Source: Thalassolituus alkanivorans (GTDB taxonomy: Bacteria; Pseudomonadota; Gammaproteobacteria; Pseudomonadales; Oceanobacteraceae). Taken from it: a stretch of 64,000 nt of DNA. The notes under the pieces were generated by a model. The model was given only the letters and a program-made list of their open reading frames with translations, was not told where the DNA came from and searched no databases. Below are positions 35,619 to 46,492 of the stretch, piece by piece. Positions within the stretch are counted from its first letter, which is position 1. Every line of letters begins with the position of its first letter. The translations under genes were made by a program, and so were the position numbers. The stretch covers positions 62,001-126,000 of the forward strand of contig NZ_JAJAEL010000011.1 in NCBI RefSeq assembly GCF_020447205.1, written 5' to 3'.

Positions 35619-36065
35619 ATGGATATTCAGAAAGCAACAAGCGCCGATACCGAAACTATCCAGGCATTAATTTCAGCGATCTCCGAGATTGATGTACTGC
35701 CCTTATTCAGCGCCGACGGTCAGCGTGAATATAAACAGCGCGTTCTGCCGGATATAGCAACAACCATGGATGAAAGCCGTTTCGTCACACTGAAGGCGCT
35801 GAACGCCCATCAACTGGTTGGCTTTGCAGCCCTGCGTGATGGCAATTATCTGACCCACCTGTTCGTGGCGAAACAGACTCAGGGCTGCGGGCTCGGAAAG
35901 CAACTGCTGGACGCCGTACTGGCATCCACCAGCGCTAAAGAAATCAGCCTGCGCTCGTCACTGAATGCGGCCGGCTTCTACCGCCGCTATGGTTTTAAGG
36001 CGACGGGCGAGGAAGCAGCATTCAATGGCATCCGCTTTATACCCATGACGCTGATACGCGACTGA
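35619..36065 (+). CDS. GNAT-family N-acetyltransferase
   Basis: 148 residues from ATG 35619 (MDIQKATSADTETIQAL); a longer in-frame extension overlaps the GFA gene and lacks conservation. GNAT landmarks are VGFAALRDGNYLTHLFVAKQTQGCGLGKQLLDAV (motif A, with QGCGLGKQ binding acetyl-CoA) and LNAAGFYRRYGFKATGEEAAFNGIRFIPM. The acceptor is unknown. It may be co-transcribed with the GFA gene and thus share LexA control. It ends 28 bp before a bidirectional terminator. Confidence 0.88.
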   Translation: MDIQKATSADTETIQALISAISEIDVLPLFSADGQREYKQRVLPDIATTMDESRFVTLKALNAHQLVGFAALRDGNYLTHLFVAKQTQGCGLGKQLLDAVLASTSAKEISLRSSLNAAGFYRRYGFKATGEEAAFNGIRFIPMTLIRD

Positions 36066-36093
36066 CAAAAAACTTCCATAACATACACACAAT

Positions 36094-36119
36094 AAAAAAG
36101 GAGCCGAAGCTCCTTTTTT
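36094..36119. terminator. Bidirectional terminator
   Basis: AAAAAAGGAGC pairs with GCTCCTTTTTT across a CGAA loop, between the convergent GNAT and der genes. Confidence 0.92.
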
Positions 36120-36120
36120 A

Positions 36121-37605
36121 TTAGGTCGGTTTTTTATAGCTTTTACGTAATTGCTTACGTGCTTTTTCAATTTTAATCTTACGTTTATTTTCTGTCCGTT
36201 CCACCGCATCCGCACGCTTTTTACTGCTGTGACGGATTTCTTTCTCTTTGCCGGAATACGGGTTATCGCCCTGACGGAATTCCATACGGATCGGCGTACC
36301 TTTAATTTCCAGCACGCGGCGGAAGGTATTGGCCAGATAGCGTTTGTAGTCTTCCGGCAGTTCTTTCGCCAGATTACCGTGCACCACAATAATGGGCGGG
36401 TTAGAGCCACCCTGGTGGGCATAGCGCAATTTTGGCCGGCGGTTGCGTACAACCGGTGGCTGATGGCTGGCCGTGGCATCTTCCAGAATACGGGTCAGCA
36501 TATTGGTCTGCCATTTCGCCATGGATGACTGGTAAGCCTGATCAACCGAATCGTACAGATTACCCACGCCAGTGCCGTGCAATGCCGAAATAAAATGCAT
36601 TTCGGCAAAGGTTAAGAAATCGAAACGACGGTCAATTTCTGTTTTTACCCGTTCTTTGGCGTCTGCTTCCATGCCATCCCATTTATTGATGGCAATCACC
36701 AGCGCCCGGCCGGAGTTCAGTACGAAGCTGAGCATATGTAAGTCCTGCTCGACGATACCGGTACGGGCATCAAGCACCAGAATACACACATGACAGTCCT
36801 GAATGGCCTGCAGGGTTTTAATAATGGAGAATTTTTCCGCCGCTTCGGAAATATTCTTACGGCGGCGTACACCAGCGGTGTCGATCAGGGTGTATTCCTG
36901 ACCGTGACGCTCGTAGGGAATATAAATACTGTCGCGCGTGGTGCCGGCTTCATCGAATACCACCACCCGGTCTTCACCGAGAAAACGGTTAACCAATGTC
37001 GATTTACCCACATTCGGGCGGCCAACCACGGCAATTTTAATACCTTTAACGTCGAGCTCTTCGTGTACTGGGGCTTCTTCGCCGGCCAGTTCACGGAAGT
37101 AGTCGTCATCGTCCTGCGGCAGCTCGCCCAGCACGTATTCGATCAATGCGCTGATGCCACGGTTATGCGCGGCAGCAATCGGCAGCGGTTCACCCATGCC
37201 CAGTTCAAAGAATTCACCCAGCACCAGATCGGGGTTTTTACCGTCAATCTTGTTGGCCACCAGATAGGCGTCTTTACCGCTGCGGCGCAGATATTCGGCA
37301 ATCATACGGTCGCCGTTGGTAATACCGGCGCCAACATCGACCATAAAGAAAACGATATCCGCGTCTTTAATGGCCTGGAAGCTTTGCGCGGCCATGGCCT
37401 CGTCGATGCCCTCTTCCTGGCCGCTGATACCACCGGTATCAATCACGATGAATGGCACATCACCAACCTTGCCCTCACCGTACTTACGGTCACGGGTCAG
37501 GCCGGCAATTTCAGCCACCAGCGCATCACGGCTTTTGGTCAGACGGTTAAACAGCGTGGACTTGCCCACGTTGGGACGTCCGACCAGAGCAATCACAGGG
37601 ACCAT
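36121..37605 (-). CDS. der: Ribosome-assembly GTPase Der (EngA)
   Basis: 494 residues with two tandem GTPase domains: [18 protein letters not shown] and NKIDG in the first; [24 protein letters not shown] and NKWD in the second. A KH-like C-terminal domain follows, with a basic tail ([17 protein letters not shown]). Der is essential for 50S maturation. It follows bamB, as in most gammaproteobacteria, but a terminator-like hairpin lies between. Its stop codon abuts the shared terminator. Confidence 0.96.
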   Translation of the reverse strand: MVPVIALVGRPNVGKSTLFNRLTKSRDALVAEIAGLTRDRKYGEGKVGDVPFIVIDTGGISGQEEGIDEAMAAQSFQAIKDADIVFFMVDVGAGITNGDRMIAEYLRRSGKDAYLVANKIDGKNPDLVLGEFFELGMGEPLPIAAAHNRGISALIEYVLGELPQDDDDYFRELAGEEAPVHEELDVKGIKIAVVGRPNVGKSTLVNRFLGEDRVVVFDEAGTTRDSIYIPYERHGQEYTLIDTAGVRRRKNISEAAEKFSIIKTLQAIQDCHVCILVLDARTGIVEQDLHMLSFVLNSGRALVIAINKWDGMEADAKERVKTEIDRRFDFLTFAEMHFISALHGTGVGNLYDSVDQAYQSSMAKWQTNMLTRILEDATASHQPPVVRNRRPKLRYAHQGGSNPPIIVVHGNLAKELPEDYKRYLANTFRRVLEIKGTPIRMEFRQGDNPYSGKEKEIRHSSKKRADAVERTENKRKIKIEKARKQLRKSYKKPT

Positions 37606-37622
37606 GATCAGAAAACCTCATT

Positions 37623-37655
37623 TAAGAAATAAAACAGGCGTCGCTATACGACGCC
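37623..37655 (-). terminator. Hairpin between bamB and der
   Basis: GGCGTCG pairs with CGACGCC around five bases. On the minus strand TGTTTTATTTC follows, so part of the bamB transcripts probably ends here. Confidence 0.6.
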
Positions 37656-37686
37656 CGGTAAAAAACATTGGCTGATACCGCCAGCG

Positions 37687-38925
37687 TCAGTCGGTCTGAA
37701 CGCTCAGCAGCAGCAGTTCACCGGCATTGGTATACACCAGCAGACCTTTATCCGTGGCGACTAACGGACTGCGGATGCCCATATCGCGGCCACGCAGCGC
37801 ACGCCAGTTGGTGCCTTCAGTCTGATTAGGATAGTTGACGTGCAGTGGTTTAGGGCGCAACAGTTTACGTCCCACCAACTCGCCATCCACCTGATTCATA
37901 ATGTGCAGATAACCTTCACCATCAGCGACTGCCAGCCAGCTGCCATAAGCACTGGTCTGCCCGAGACGGCGACCATGCAGTGCTTTCTGCGTCCAGACCG
38001 GCGCGCCACTGGCCATGTCATAGGACTGGATGTGATCACTGTCGAGGGTCAGGTACAGGTTGCCCAGCGCCAGTTCAGGACTGGTGTAGGTTGAACCTTC
38101 TTCTTCCCAGCGGGTTTCGCCATTGAGCGAAACGGCTGCCAGTTTGCCGTGGTAGCTGGCCGCATAAATAATGCCGTTATCCCAGATCGGCGCGCCATCA
38201 ACATCGACCAGACGCTCCAGTTCAGAGCGTCCATCCGGCGTTGCCAGGCGCACGTCCCAGCGCGGAATACCGAGGGTCTTATCCAGTGCCACCAGTTTGC
38301 CGGTAGCAAAACCGGTAATCACCAGCTGATCCAGCACCAGCGGCGTGCCGGTGCCGCGCACGGTCAGTACCGGCATCGCGGTTTCGTAAGACCAGGCCTG
38401 CTTGCCATCCGCCCGTTCAAAAGCGGTAACACGACCGTCAACGGTGTGTACAAACACCCGCTTACCGTCGGTACCCGCTGGCGCGACAGACTCACTGGTC
38501 ATGCGTGAACGCCAGATTTCAGAGCCGTCGGCACTGTTCAGGCAATGCAGAAAACCGTCACGGGTAGCAACAAACAACTGACCGTTGTCTTGCGCCACAC
38601 CTGCCGTTACCGCCTGCTCCAGGTCCACATTCCACTGTTCGCTGCCATCGGCCAGATCCAGCGCGTAGACCTCACCGGAAGTGTCAGCCATAAACACGGT
38701 ATCGCCGCTCACCACCGGGCGCAGACGGGTATAAGCCGTACCAGCCCCCACACCAAGCTGCTTACGCCACTCGATGGAGATATCGGTTTCATCGTTGTAA
38801 TCAGGCAGCCCTGTCTCGTCGGCAGCGTCAGCCGCTTCTGCCTGATTGGCTGGCTGACTGGCACAACCACTCAGCTGCACAGCCAGCAGAGCACTCAACA
38901 GGACGACAACAGGACTCAGGCGCAT
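37687..38925 (-). CDS. bamB: Outer-membrane assembly lipoprotein BamB
   Basis: 412 residues. The lipoprotein signal ends LLAVQLSGC (Cys 21), and an eight-bladed beta-propeller of PQQ-like repeats follows (GEVYALDLADGSEQWNVDLEQAV, GFLHCLNSADGSEIWRSRM, and so on). BamB helps BamA fold outer-membrane proteins. Its start overlaps the yfgM stop as TGATG, so the two are translated together, the standard arrangement. An Ala/Asp-rich linker follows the lipid anchor. Confidence 0.96.
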   Translation of the reverse strand: MRLSPVVVLLSALLAVQLSGCASQPANQAEAADAADETGLPDYNDETDISIEWRKQLGVGAGTAYTRLRPVVSGDTVFMADTSGEVYALDLADGSEQWNVDLEQAVTAGVAQDNGQLFVATRDGFLHCLNSADGSEIWRSRMTSESVAPAGTDGKRVFVHTVDGRVTAFERADGKQAWSYETAMPVLTVRGTGTPLVLDQLVITGFATGKLVALDKTLGIPRWDVRLATPDGRSELERLVDVDGAPIWDNGIIYAASYHGKLAAVSLNGETRWEEEGSTYTSPELALGNLYLTLDSDHIQSYDMASGAPVWTQKALHGRRLGQTSAYGSWLAVADGEGYLHIMNQVDGELVGRKLLRPKPLHVNYPNQTEGTNWRALRGRDMGIRSPLVATDKGLLVYTNAGELLLLSVQTD

Positions 38926-39587
38926 CAGGCGTCTCCGCTCGCAGCCAGATTATCAATCTTACGCTGCAGCTGCTGGGTGTTCAGACCCAGATTCGCAGCG
39001 GCTTCCTGCGCACGGACATAAGCCGCACGGGCTTCGCTCAGTTCGCCTTTACGGAACAGGGCATCGCCTTTGGCTTCTTCAAACTGCGCGGCATAGGCCG
39101 CGTCCGGTACAGTCGCAACCAGCGCCAGCGCTTCGTCCATTTTTTCCTGCTGAATCAGGACATTGGCCAGACGCGCCTGAGCGGTAAATTTGATCGGACC
39201 TTCGTCAGCCGTAGCAATGATGCTGTTCAGTTCAGCAGCGGCGGTATCAAAGTCACCGGCATCGGCAGCAAAGCGCGCCAGAAACAGAGCACCAAACTGG
39301 CCATAACTGGTATTGCCGAAGTCTTTTTTCAGTTGAGTCGCCAGTGCTTCCATTTCGGCTTTAGCCGCTTCATCCTGCTGCGCCGCCGGCTGTGCGACTT
39401 TGTCGACCAGCTGAGAGTACAACATGGAAGCTGCTTCGGCTGTTGCCTGCTGATTAGCCTGATAGCTGTTCCAGCCAAACCAGCCACCGGCAACAATCAC
39501 GATGGTCGCCAGCAGGCTTTTACCGTTCTCTGCCCACCATTTTTTCAGCAGTTCTGCCTGTTCTTCATCCGTACGATATTCAGTCAT
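38925..39587 (-). CDS. yfgM: YfgM/RcsF-type TPR ancillary translocon protein
   Basis: 220 residues from ATG 39587 (MTEYRTDEEQAELLKKWWAENGKSLL). One membrane helix near residues 25-45 (LATIVIVAGGWFGWNSYQ) anchors periplasmic TPR-like helices. YfgM works with PpiD at the SecYEG translocon, passing clients to periplasmic chaperones. The gene sits between hisS and bamB, as in E. coli, and its stop overlaps the bamB start. Confidence 0.93.
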   Translation of the reverse strand: MTEYRTDEEQAELLKKWWAENGKSLLATIVIVAGGWFGWNSYQANQQATAEAASMLYSQLVDKVAQPAAQQDEAAKAEMEALATQLKKDFGNTSYGQFGALFLARFAADAGDFDTAAAELNSIIATADEGPIKFTAQARLANVLIQQEKMDEALALVATVPDAAYAAQFEEAKGDALFRKGELSEARAAYVRAQEAAANLGLNTQQLQRKIDNLAASGDA

Positions 39588-39631
39588 GCGTCCACTTCCC
39601 CAAAAAAACGAATATTGTGAGTTATTGGTTA

Positions 39632-40912
39632 TTAAAAAGTTTCTTGTGCCAGCCATTCGCCCACGTCGTTCAGCGCCAGCGTCTGCTGCCCACCTTCACC
39701 ACGCAGATTTTTAACGGTCACAGTACCGTTGGCAATTTCGTCTTCGCCCAGCAACAGTGCCAGATGCGCACCGCTCTTGTCGGCTTTTTTCATCTGGCTC
39801 TTGAAGCTGCCACCACCACAGTGGGTCTGAATGCGTAACCAGCTGTGCTCGTCGCGCAGACGGTCTGCCAGCAACAGTGCCACCTGAGCACTGCCCTCAC
39901 CGACCGGACAGATGTATACATCGATGGTCTGCAGCACTTCGGCCGGAATCAGCTCCAGCGTTTCCAGCAGCAGAATCAGACGCTCAACGCCCATGGCAAA
40001 ACCAACCGCCGGGGTTGGCTTGCCACCCAGCTGTTCCACCAGACCGTCGTAACGGCCACCGGCACAGACGGTGCCCTGCGAGCCGAGTTTGTCGGTGACC
40101 CACTCGAACACGGTTTTACAGTAATAATCGAGACCGCGCACCAGACGCTGGTTGATTTCGTACTTCACCCCGGCGGCATCAAGGATGCTGCGCAGCAGAG
40201 CAAAGTGCTCGCGGCTTTCGTCGTCGAGGTAATCGTGCAGCTGTGGCGCATCGGCCAGCAGTGCCTGGGTGTTCTGATCTTTGCTGTCGAGCACGCGCAG
40301 CGGATTGGTTTCCAGACGGCGCTGGCTGTCTTCATCCAGCTGGTCTTTGCGCTCGCTCAGATAAGCTACCAGGGCATCGCGGTAATTGGCACGCGCTGCG
40401 TTGGAGCCCAGGGTGTTCAGCTGTAGGGTAACCGCATCGGTCAGACCCAGCTGCTGCCACAGACGCGCGGTCATCAGAATCACTTCAGCATCGATATCGG
40501 CGGTAGCCATACCAAAGGTTTCCACACCAATCTGATAGAACTGGCGGTAACGGCCTTTCTGCGGACGCTCGTGACGGAACATCGGGCCGGTGTACCACAG
40601 ACGCTGCGTCTGATTGTACAGCAGACCGTGTTCTTCACAGGCGCGCACGCAGCTGGCGGTACCTTCCGGACGCAGGGTCAGGCTGTCACCGTTGCGGTCG
40701 TCGAAGGTGTACATCTCTTTTTCGACGATGTCGGTCACTTCGCCGATGGAGCGTTTGAACAGCGCGGTCTGCTCCACAATCGGCATGCGGATTTCGTCAT
40801 AACCGTATGAAGCCAGCAGGTCTTTTACTGTGCCTTCGAGATACTGCCATACCGGGCTCTGAGCCGGCAGGATGTCGTTCATGCCACGAATGGCCTGGAT
40901 TTTCGTTGCCAT
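39632..40912 (-). CDS. hisS: Histidyl-tRNA synthetase
   Basis: 426 residues, class [14 protein letters not shown] leads into motif 1, [14 protein letters not shown] and [21 protein letters not shown] are motif 2, [13 protein letters not shown] is the histidine-binding loop, and [15 protein letters not shown] is motif 3. The C-terminal anticodon-binding domain is complete. It lies in the conserved ispG-hisS-yfgM-bamB order. Confidence 0.97.
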   Translation of the reverse strand: MATKIQAIRGMNDILPAQSPVWQYLEGTVKDLLASYGYDEIRMPIVEQTALFKRSIGEVTDIVEKEMYTFDDRNGDSLTLRPEGTASCVRACEEHGLLYNQTQRLWYTGPMFRHERPQKGRYRQFYQIGVETFGMATADIDAEVILMTARLWQQLGLTDAVTLQLNTLGSNAARANYRDALVAYLSERKDQLDEDSQRRLETNPLRVLDSKDQNTQALLADAPQLHDYLDDESREHFALLRSILDAAGVKYEINQRLVRGLDYYCKTVFEWVTDKLGSQGTVCAGGRYDGLVEQLGGKPTPAVGFAMGVERLILLLETLELIPAEVLQTIDVYICPVGEGSAQVALLLADRLRDEHSWLRIQTHCGGGSFKSQMKKADKSGAHLALLLGEDEIANGTVTVKNLRGEGGQQTLALNDVGEWLAQETF

Positions 40913-40939
40913 AATATCCGTTCTTGTCTGGGTCAGCGC

Positions 40940-42058
40940 TCAGCTGTCGCTGGCAATCAGATTTTTGCGTTCTTCATCGAGGCTGGCGGCGCGTTCGCGG
41001 ATCATACGCTCAAGGTCATCCACCAGAGTCTCGTTACTCAGTTTGCCGGCTGGTTTACCGTCGATATACACCAGATTCGGCTGGCCACCGGCCAGACCGA
41101 TATCGGTTTCCTTGGATTCGCCGGGGCCATTCACCACACAGCCAATCACCGCCACACTCATATCGGTGCGGATATCATCAACGCGCATTTCCAGCTCGTT
41201 CATGGTTTTGATCACGTCGAAGTTCTGACGTGAACAGCTCGGACAGGCAATAAAGTTGATGCCGCGCGAACGCAGCTTCAGCGATTTGAGCATGTCCCAG
41301 CCCACTTTGACTTCTTCAATCGGATCAGCCGCCAGCGATACGCGGATGGTGTCACCGATGCCTTCCCACAGCAGCAGGCCAAGACCAATAGACGATTTAA
41401 CCGTACCACCACGCAGGCCACCGGCTTCGGTGATGCCAAGGTGCAGCGGCTGCTCAATCTGGCTGGCAATCTGCTTGTAAGCCGCCACGGTCATAAAGAT
41501 GTCGGAGGCTTTCAGGCTGAGTTTGAAATCCGGGAAGTTCAGGCGATCAAGAATATCGATATGGCGCATGGCGGATTCCACCAGCGCGGCCGGGGTCGGC
41601 TCGCCGTATTTCTTCTGCAGGTCTTTTTCCAGTGATCCGGCATTCACCCCGATACGGATCGGAATGCCGTTATGACGCGCCGCATCCACCACCGCGCGCA
41701 CACGGTCTTCACGGCCGATATTGCCGGGGTTGATACGCAGACAGTCAACACCCAGATCAGCGACGCGCAGGGCGATTTTGTAGTCAAAATGAATATCTGC
41801 CACCAGCGGAATATTCACTTCTTTGCGGATTTTGCCAAAGGCTTCCGCCGCGTCCATGGTCGGCACAGAAACGCGCACGATGTCGGCACCGGCATCCTGA
41901 GCGCGCTGAATCTGCGCCACAGTGGCCGCCACATCGGTGGTTTCGGTGTTGGTCATGGTCTGAATGGCAATCGGCGCATCACCGCCGACCGGCACATCAC
42001 CAACCCAGATTTTGCGGCTTTGACGACGCTTAATGGGATTTTCGAAATGCATGCTCAT
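40940..42058 (-). CDS. ispG: 4-hydroxy-3-methylbut-2-enyl-diphosphate synthase IspG
   Basis: 372 residues. The N-terminal TIM barrel binds methylerythritol cyclodiphosphate, and the C-terminal domain holds the [4Fe-4S] cluster with [11 protein letters not shown] and [11 protein letters not shown] as ligands. It carries out the sixth step of the MEP isoprenoid pathway. The ATG shares one base with the pilF stop, so pilF and ispG are coupled. It depends on iron-sulfur assembly, for which only iscR and iscS are kept upstream in this block. Confidence 0.97.
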   Translation of the reverse strand: MSMHFENPIKRRQSRKIWVGDVPVGGDAPIAIQTMTNTETTDVAATVAQIQRAQDAGADIVRVSVPTMDAAEAFGKIRKEVNIPLVADIHFDYKIALRVADLGVDCLRINPGNIGREDRVRAVVDAARHNGIPIRIGVNAGSLEKDLQKKYGEPTPAALVESAMRHIDILDRLNFPDFKLSLKASDIFMTVAAYKQIASQIEQPLHLGITEAGGLRGGTVKSSIGLGLLLWEGIGDTIRVSLAADPIEEVKVGWDMLKSLKLRSRGINFIACPSCSRQNFDVIKTMNELEMRVDDIRTDMSVAVIGCVVNGPGESKETDIGLAGGQPNLVYIDGKPAGKLSNETLVDDLERMIRERAASLDEERKNLIASDS

Positions 42059-42873
42059 TATTTGGCTCCGGACAGGGAGTCCTGATAGAGACGGTATTCA
42101 ACCGATTCCGGGAAGTTACGCTTCAGGTCGGTCGCCAGCGCAATCGCCCGCTGGGTGTTCTGCTGCAGCGTTGCCAGTTTAATGCCCAGCCAGAGGCTGT
42201 GTGCGGTCTGACGGGTCTGCTCACGTTGCACCAGACGCTCAAAGCGATCGTAGTATTTCAGTGACTCATCGTAACGCTGCGCTTCAAACAGCAGGGTCGA
42301 TATGTTAACCAGTCCATCAACGTTATAAGGCGCAATACGCAGGGTCTGACCGTAGCTGTCGATTGCCTGCTCAGTGTTGCCTTGACGGTAAGCATTCAGC
42401 GCCAGATCGTTGTAAGCCGAAGCACGATTATCGTAATAGCGGTCGGTGGCGGCTTTATTCAAATACTCGTCAGCTTCGTCATAACGCTTCAGCTGTGAAT
42501 ACAGGCGGCCTAAGTGGTGGCGCGCCAGAGTAAAGCTGCTGTCGTTGCTCAGCGCTTTCTGAAAATATTCTTCCGCCAGATCCATCTCGCCTTCGGTCTG
42601 CCAGACCAGCCCCATGGCGTCGTTGGCCGGTGCATGATCAGGATCAATCGCCAGTGCTTTTTGCAGACGCTGACGCGCCCAGTCCGGACGGCCTTTCTGC
42701 AGGTAGCCCAGACCTAACTGGGTATAATTTTCCACCGCTTTTTCCGGTGATTTTTTCTTGGTAAAACGACTTTCAGTGACGGTAACGCAGGAAGCCAGCG
42801 TCAGGCTCAGCAGCACTATCAACAGGCTCGCTGCGCGTGTGGTGATTAATTTTTTCATGCCCATCCCGGTCAT
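42058..42873 (-). CDS. pilF: Type IV pilus assembly lipoprotein PilF/PilW
   Basis: About 271 residues from ATG 42873, one base after the rlmN stop; ATG 42858 ([10 protein letters not shown]) is an equally possible start. It has a lipoprotein signal ([11 protein letters not shown]), then six or so TPR units ([34 protein letters not shown] and similar). PilF brings the PilQ secretin to the outer membrane and aids its assembly, so this organism probably makes type IV pili. The rlmN-pilF-ispG order is the usual one. Confidence 0.93.
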   Translation of the reverse strand: MTGMGMKKLITTRAASLLIVLLSLTLASCVTVTESRFTKKKSPEKAVENYTQLGLGYLQKGRPDWARQRLQKALAIDPDHAPANDAMGLVWQTEGEMDLAEEYFQKALSNDSSFTLARHHLGRLYSQLKRYDEADEYLNKAATDRYYDNRASAYNDLALNAYRQGNTEQAIDSYGQTLRIAPYNVDGLVNISTLLFEAQRYDESLKYYDRFERLVQREQTRQTAHSLWLGIKLATLQQNTQRAIALATDLKRNFPESVEYRLYQDSLSGAK

Positions 42874-42874
42874 T

Positions 42875-44005
42875 TTATTGGTTGCCCTGTGAAGACTCGT
42901 CGATCTGCACCGCATTGATATAACGCTCACTGCGGCGCGTGCGGTCCTGAACTTTGCCTACCAGCTGACCACAGGCGGCGTCGATGTCGTCGCCACGGGT
43001 CGAGCGGATGGTGACAATATGCCCCTGATTCACCAGATAATCGCGGAAGCGGTACACACGATTGTTACTCGGGCGTTTATAGCCGGAGTTAGGGAAAGGG
43101 TTAAACGGAATCAGATTGATTTTGCACGGCACCTGTTTCATCAGCACGGACAGCTGCTCCGCGTGCTCCATCTCATCGTTAACGCCTTCCATCATGGTGT
43201 ATTCGATGGTGGCCTTGCGACGGTCCGGTAGTTTCGCCAGATAACGGTTAGTGGCCGCAATCAGCTCTTTAATCGGATATTTTTTATTGATTGGCACCAG
43301 CTGGTTACGCAGCTCGTCATTCGGTGCGTGCAGCGATACCGCCAGTGATACATCGGTAACATCGCCAAGCTTATCCATCATCGGCACGACGCCGGAGGTG
43401 CTCAGGGTGACACGACGCTTGGACAAGCCATAGGCGTTGTCGTCCATCATCAGGTTCATGGCATCGACCACGTTGTCGAAGTTCAGCAGCGGCTCGCCCA
43501 TGCCCATCATCACCACGTTGGTAATACGGCGTTCGCGACGCTCGCCCGGTGCATGGAAGCTCATAGCCGCCACGTATACCTGACCAATAATTTCCGCCAC
43601 GCTGAGGTCGCGGTTAAAACCCTGTTTACCGGTGGAGCAGAAACTGCAGTCGAGCGAACAGCCGATCTGCGAGCTCACACACAGGGTGCCCCGGTCTTTT
43701 TCCGGGATATAAACGGTTTCGACGGCACTGCCGCCATCCATACGCATCACCCATTTACGGGTGCCGTCTTTGGAGAAATCTTCGTAAATCACTTCCGGCA
43801 GGCGGATCTCACACACTTCGGCCATGCGCGCACGCAAGGGCTTACCCATGTTGGTCATGTTGTCGAAGTTGGCTTCGCCATATTGATGAATCCATTTCAG
43901 CATTTGCTGAGCACGGAATTTCTTCTCGCCCATATCGGCAAAAAAGGCTTCCATTTTGGCGGGCGACAAGCCCAACAGATTAATTTTTTCTGGTGTTTCG
44001 GACAT
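42875..44005 (-). CDS. rlmN: 23S rRNA/tRNA adenine-C2 methyltransferase RlmN
   Basis: 376 residues from ATG 44005. A radical-SAM enzyme with the cluster motif [24 protein letters not shown] for SAM binding, and a conserved C-terminal Cys (DIDAACGQL) that forms the methyl-carrying intermediate. It methylates A2503 of 23S rRNA and A37 of some tRNAs. It needs a [4Fe-4S] cluster. It follows ndk in the block. Confidence 0.96.
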   Translation of the reverse strand: MSETPEKINLLGLSPAKMEAFFADMGEKKFRAQQMLKWIHQYGEANFDNMTNMGKPLRARMAEVCEIRLPEVIYEDFSKDGTRKWVMRMDGGSAVETVYIPEKDRGTLCVSSQIGCSLDCSFCSTGKQGFNRDLSVAEIIGQVYVAAMSFHAPGERRERRITNVVMMGMGEPLLNFDNVVDAMNLMMDDNAYGLSKRRVTLSTSGVVPMMDKLGDVTDVSLAVSLHAPNDELRNQLVPINKKYPIKELIAATNRYLAKLPDRRKATIEYTMMEGVNDEMEHAEQLSVLMKQVPCKINLIPFNPFPNSGYKRPSNNRVYRFRDYLVNQGHIVTIRSTRGDDIDAACGQLVGKVQDRTRRSERYINAVQIDESSQGNQ

Positions 44006-44088
44006 CAATTGGTTACCTGGGGCCTGTTGGCACTAGTGCATCCCGGAGGATTGATCAGAGGGCATTCCTGCCCTCTGAGTTCCGCTCA

Positions 44089-44514
44089 TTAACGTGAGCA
44101 GATTTCGTCAGCAGCGAAGAAGTAAGCGATTTCGCGCTCAGCAGAAGCTGCAGAGTCAGAACCGTGTACTGCGTTAGCATCGATGCTTTCAGCGAAGTCA
44201 GCGCGGATAGTACCGGCAGCAGCTTCTTTAGGGTTGGTAGCACCCATCAGTTCGCGGTTAGCAGCGATAGCGTTTTCGCCTTCCAGAACCTGTACAACAA
44301 CAGGACCAGAAGTCATGAAAGACACCAGATCTTTGAAGAAAGGACGCTCTTTGTGCTCTGCGTAGAAACCGCCCGCTTTTTCGTCGTCCAGTTTGATCAT
44401 TTTAGCGGCAACAACTTTCAGGCCAGCTTTTTCGAAACGGGTCAGGATTTCACCGATTACGTTTTTGGCCACAGCGTCTGGTTTAACGATGGACAGAGTG
44501 CGTTCAACAGCCAT
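44089..44514 (-). CDS. ndk: Nucleoside diphosphate kinase
   Basis: 141 residues, full length: [15 protein letters not shown] at the start, the nucleotide site, and the phospho-histidine in [16 protein letters not shown]. It balances nucleoside triphosphates using ATP. In Pseudomonas-type genomes ndk follows the complete isc operon. Here it directly follows iscS after a 144-bp gap with a hairpin. Confidence 0.97.
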   Translation of the reverse strand: MAVERTLSIVKPDAVAKNVIGEILTRFEKAGLKVVAAKMIKLDDEKAGGFYAEHKERPFFKDLVSFMTSGPVVVQVLEGENAIAANRELMGATNPKEAAAGTIRADFAESIDANAVHGSDSAASAEREIAYFFAADEICSR

Positions 44515-44608
44515 TTTTAGCTCCCAAGGGTAAATTATCAGGGTTACGGAAAATAAAACCCGCGGATTATACGCACCTTTTCATTAAAGTTGTACGCGTA
44601 CGCGGGCG

Positions 44609-44635
44609 CGCTGGCGGATTATTTGACCGCCAGCG
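44609..44635. terminator. Hairpin in the iscS-ndk gap
   Basis: CGCTGGCGG pairs with CCGCCAGCG around nine bases. A palindrome GTACGCGTAC lies beside it (44592-44601). No T run follows, so it may end or process the iscRS transcript before ndk. I see no remnant of iscU or other isc genes in the gap. Confidence 0.5.
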
Positions 44636-44658
44636 ACAGGAAATACGGAACTCAGCGA

Positions 44659-45819
44659 TCAGCCGCGCAGCATCTGCACCACACGCGTAACTTCACTCAG
44701 GGCAAAATCAATCTCTTCGGCCGCGGTGAAACGCCCGAGACTGAAGCGCAGGCCGGCATGGGCCAGCGCATCGCTGCGGCCAATGGCCTTCAGCACATAG
44801 GAAGGCGCAACCGTCGCCGAGTTACAGGCCGAACCGGAAGACACCGCCACCTTAGCCAGCGAGGCCAGCAGAATCTCACCATCCACACCGTCAAAGCTGA
44901 CGTTCAGATGATTAGCGGTACGCTGCTGCGTATGGCCATTCAGATACACCCCACCCAGCACCTGCAGCCCATCCCACAGACGTACCGACAACGCACGGAT
45001 ACGGGCTTCATCGGCCGCCAGCTCTTCCTGCACCAGACGTGCAGCCTCACCCAGACCCGCCAGCTGATGGGTTGGCAGCGTGCCGGAACGCATACCGCGC
45101 TCATGGCCACCGCCGTGCATCTGGGCCGCCAGCTTCACCTGCGGTTCACGGCGCACATAGAGTGCGCCAATGCCTTTCGGGCCGTAGAATTTATGCGCGG
45201 ATACCGACAACAGATCGACCTGCCAGTCTCTGACGTTCACAGCAACTTTACCCAGCGCCTGAGCGGCATCCACATGCAGATACGCCGGGTGATCTTTTAA
45301 CAACGCACCGATGGCGGCGATATCGGTGATGGTCCCCAGCTCGTTATTAACCGCCATCAGACTGACCAGACAGGTATCGTCACGCAGGGCATCAGCCACC
45401 TGCTGCACACTGATCAGACCATCGGCATCCGGCGTCAGATAAGTGATTTCAACCTGATGCTGCGCCTGCAGCCAGGCACAGACATCCAGTACCGCCTTAT
45501 GCTCAATCGCTGAAGTAATAATGTGCAGCGGACGGCCGGCATCGTCAGCACGCAGCGCTTCGACCACACCTTTTAAGGCCAGGTTGTTGGATTCGGTTGC
45601 ACCTGAGGTCCAGACGATTTCACGCGGATCGGCGGCGAGCAGATCAGCCAGCTGACGCCGGGCATTTTCCACCACCTGCTCAGCCTGCCAGCCATACCGA
45701 TGGGAACGTGATGCCGGATTACCAAAGGTACCATCCAGAGTCAGGCAGGCTGCCATCACCTGAGCCACACGGGGGTCGACCGGCGTGGTCGCTGCATAAT
45801 CGAGATAGATGGATTTCAT
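44659..45819 (-). CDS. iscS: Cysteine desulfurase IscS
   Basis: 386 residues, a class-V aminotransferase fold. The pyridoxal lysine is in [14 protein letters not shown], the cofactor-binding [10 protein letters not shown] is present, and the catalytic Cys loop is [17 protein letters not shown]. The enzyme takes sulfur from cysteine for Fe-S clusters, tRNA thiolation and cofactors. It is somewhat shorter than E. coli IscS (404), lacking part of the C-terminus that contacts IscU. Next to iscR, but iscU, iscA, hscBA and fdx do not follow. It could serve a Suf-type scaffold or mostly tRNA sulfur transfer. Confidence 0.9.
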   Translation of the reverse strand: MKSIYLDYAATTPVDPRVAQVMAACLTLDGTFGNPASRSHRYGWQAEQVVENARRQLADLLAADPREIVWTSGATESNNLALKGVVEALRADDAGRPLHIITSAIEHKAVLDVCAWLQAQHQVEITYLTPDADGLISVQQVADALRDDTCLVSLMAVNNELGTITDIAAIGALLKDHPAYLHVDAAQALGKVAVNVRDWQVDLLSVSAHKFYGPKGIGALYVRREPQVKLAAQMHGGGHERGMRSGTLPTHQLAGLGEAARLVQEELAADEARIRALSVRLWDGLQVLGGVYLNGHTQQRTANHLNVSFDGVDGEILLASLAKVAVSSGSACNSATVAPSYVLKAIGRSDALAHAGLRFSLGRFTAAEEIDFALSEVTRVVQMLRG

Positions 45820-45871
45820 GGGTCACCGCTGGAAAATCTGAAACCTGAGGCGGCGCATTGTCCGCGCTGCA

Positions 45872-45935
45872 GCGCTCAGGTCAAGGGGCGCTCAGGTCAA
45901 GGGGCGCTCAGGTCAAGGAGCGCTCCGGTCAAGGA
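45872..45935. repeat. 16-bp minisatellite between iscR and iscS
   Basis: Four consecutive copies of GCGCTCAGGTCAAGGG (the last two with substitutions) fill the iscR-iscS gap. In the minus-strand transcript this makes a C-rich leader before the iscS start. Confidence 0.9.
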
Positions 45936-45943
45936 CCGGCCAT

Positions 45944-46429
45944 TCAGCCGGTAATGTCTTCTGTACTCAGAACTGCATCAATACGGTTTCGTGTATTGCT
46001 GTCCTGACGGTCGGCGGTATTACGGATCTCTTTACGCTGAATCAGTTGCGCCAGCGTGATGCCGCGCAGAAATGCGTGAATCTGATCACTCAGCTCCAGC
46101 CATAAATGATGGGTCAGGCACTCTTCGCCATCCTGACAATCACCACGGCGGTTGCAGCGCGTGGCATCCATGGATTCGTTTACCGCGTCCACCACTTCAG
46201 CCACATTAATATCACTGCCATCACGGCTCAGGCGATAACCACCACCCGGGCCACGCACGCTGGCGACCAGACCACCACGGCGCAACTTGGCAAACAACTG
46301 CTCCAGGTACGACAGGGAAATGCCCTGACGACCGGAAATATCATTCAGACTTACCGGCCCGTCCTGCGCATGAATCGCCAGATCCAGCATGGCCGTCACC
46401 GCATAGCGGCCCTTGGTCGTTAAACGCAT
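45944..46429 (-). CDS. iscR: Fe-S cluster-responsive regulator IscR
   Basis: 161 residues, Rrf2 family. The winged helix is [17 protein letters not shown] and [34 protein letters not shown]. The [2Fe-2S] ligands are the three Cys and His in [17 protein letters not shown]. With its cluster it represses its own promoter, and apo-IscR acts at other sites. A clear type-1 site overlaps the promoter upstream. It is first in a shortened isc locus. Confidence 0.96.
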   Translation of the reverse strand: MRLTTKGRYAVTAMLDLAIHAQDGPVSLNDISGRQGISLSYLEQLFAKLRRGGLVASVRGPGGGYRLSRDGSDINVAEVVDAVNESMDATRCNRRGDCQDGEECLTHHLWLELSDQIHAFLRGITLAQLIQRKEIRNTADRQDSNTRNRIDAVLSTEDITG

Positions 46430-46458
46430 GGTCTATCCCCCACATAAATCGTGGTGGC

Positions 46459-46492
46459 ATTATGCGTATATCCGACTATTTCAGTCAACTTT
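46459..46492 (-). promoter_or_regulatory. iscR promoter with type-1 IscR site
   Basis: On the minus strand the -35 TTGACT (46483-46488) and -10 CATAAT (46459-46464) are 18 bp apart. The dyad GACTGAAATAGTC with flanking AT (46468-46492) fits the type-1 IscR motif and covers the -35 element, as in the autorepressed E. coli promoter. Confidence 0.8.

Noticed and set aside
45872-45935. Possible CRISPR array
   Set aside because: The 16-bp units are directly adjacent with no spacers, and no cas genes are in the window.
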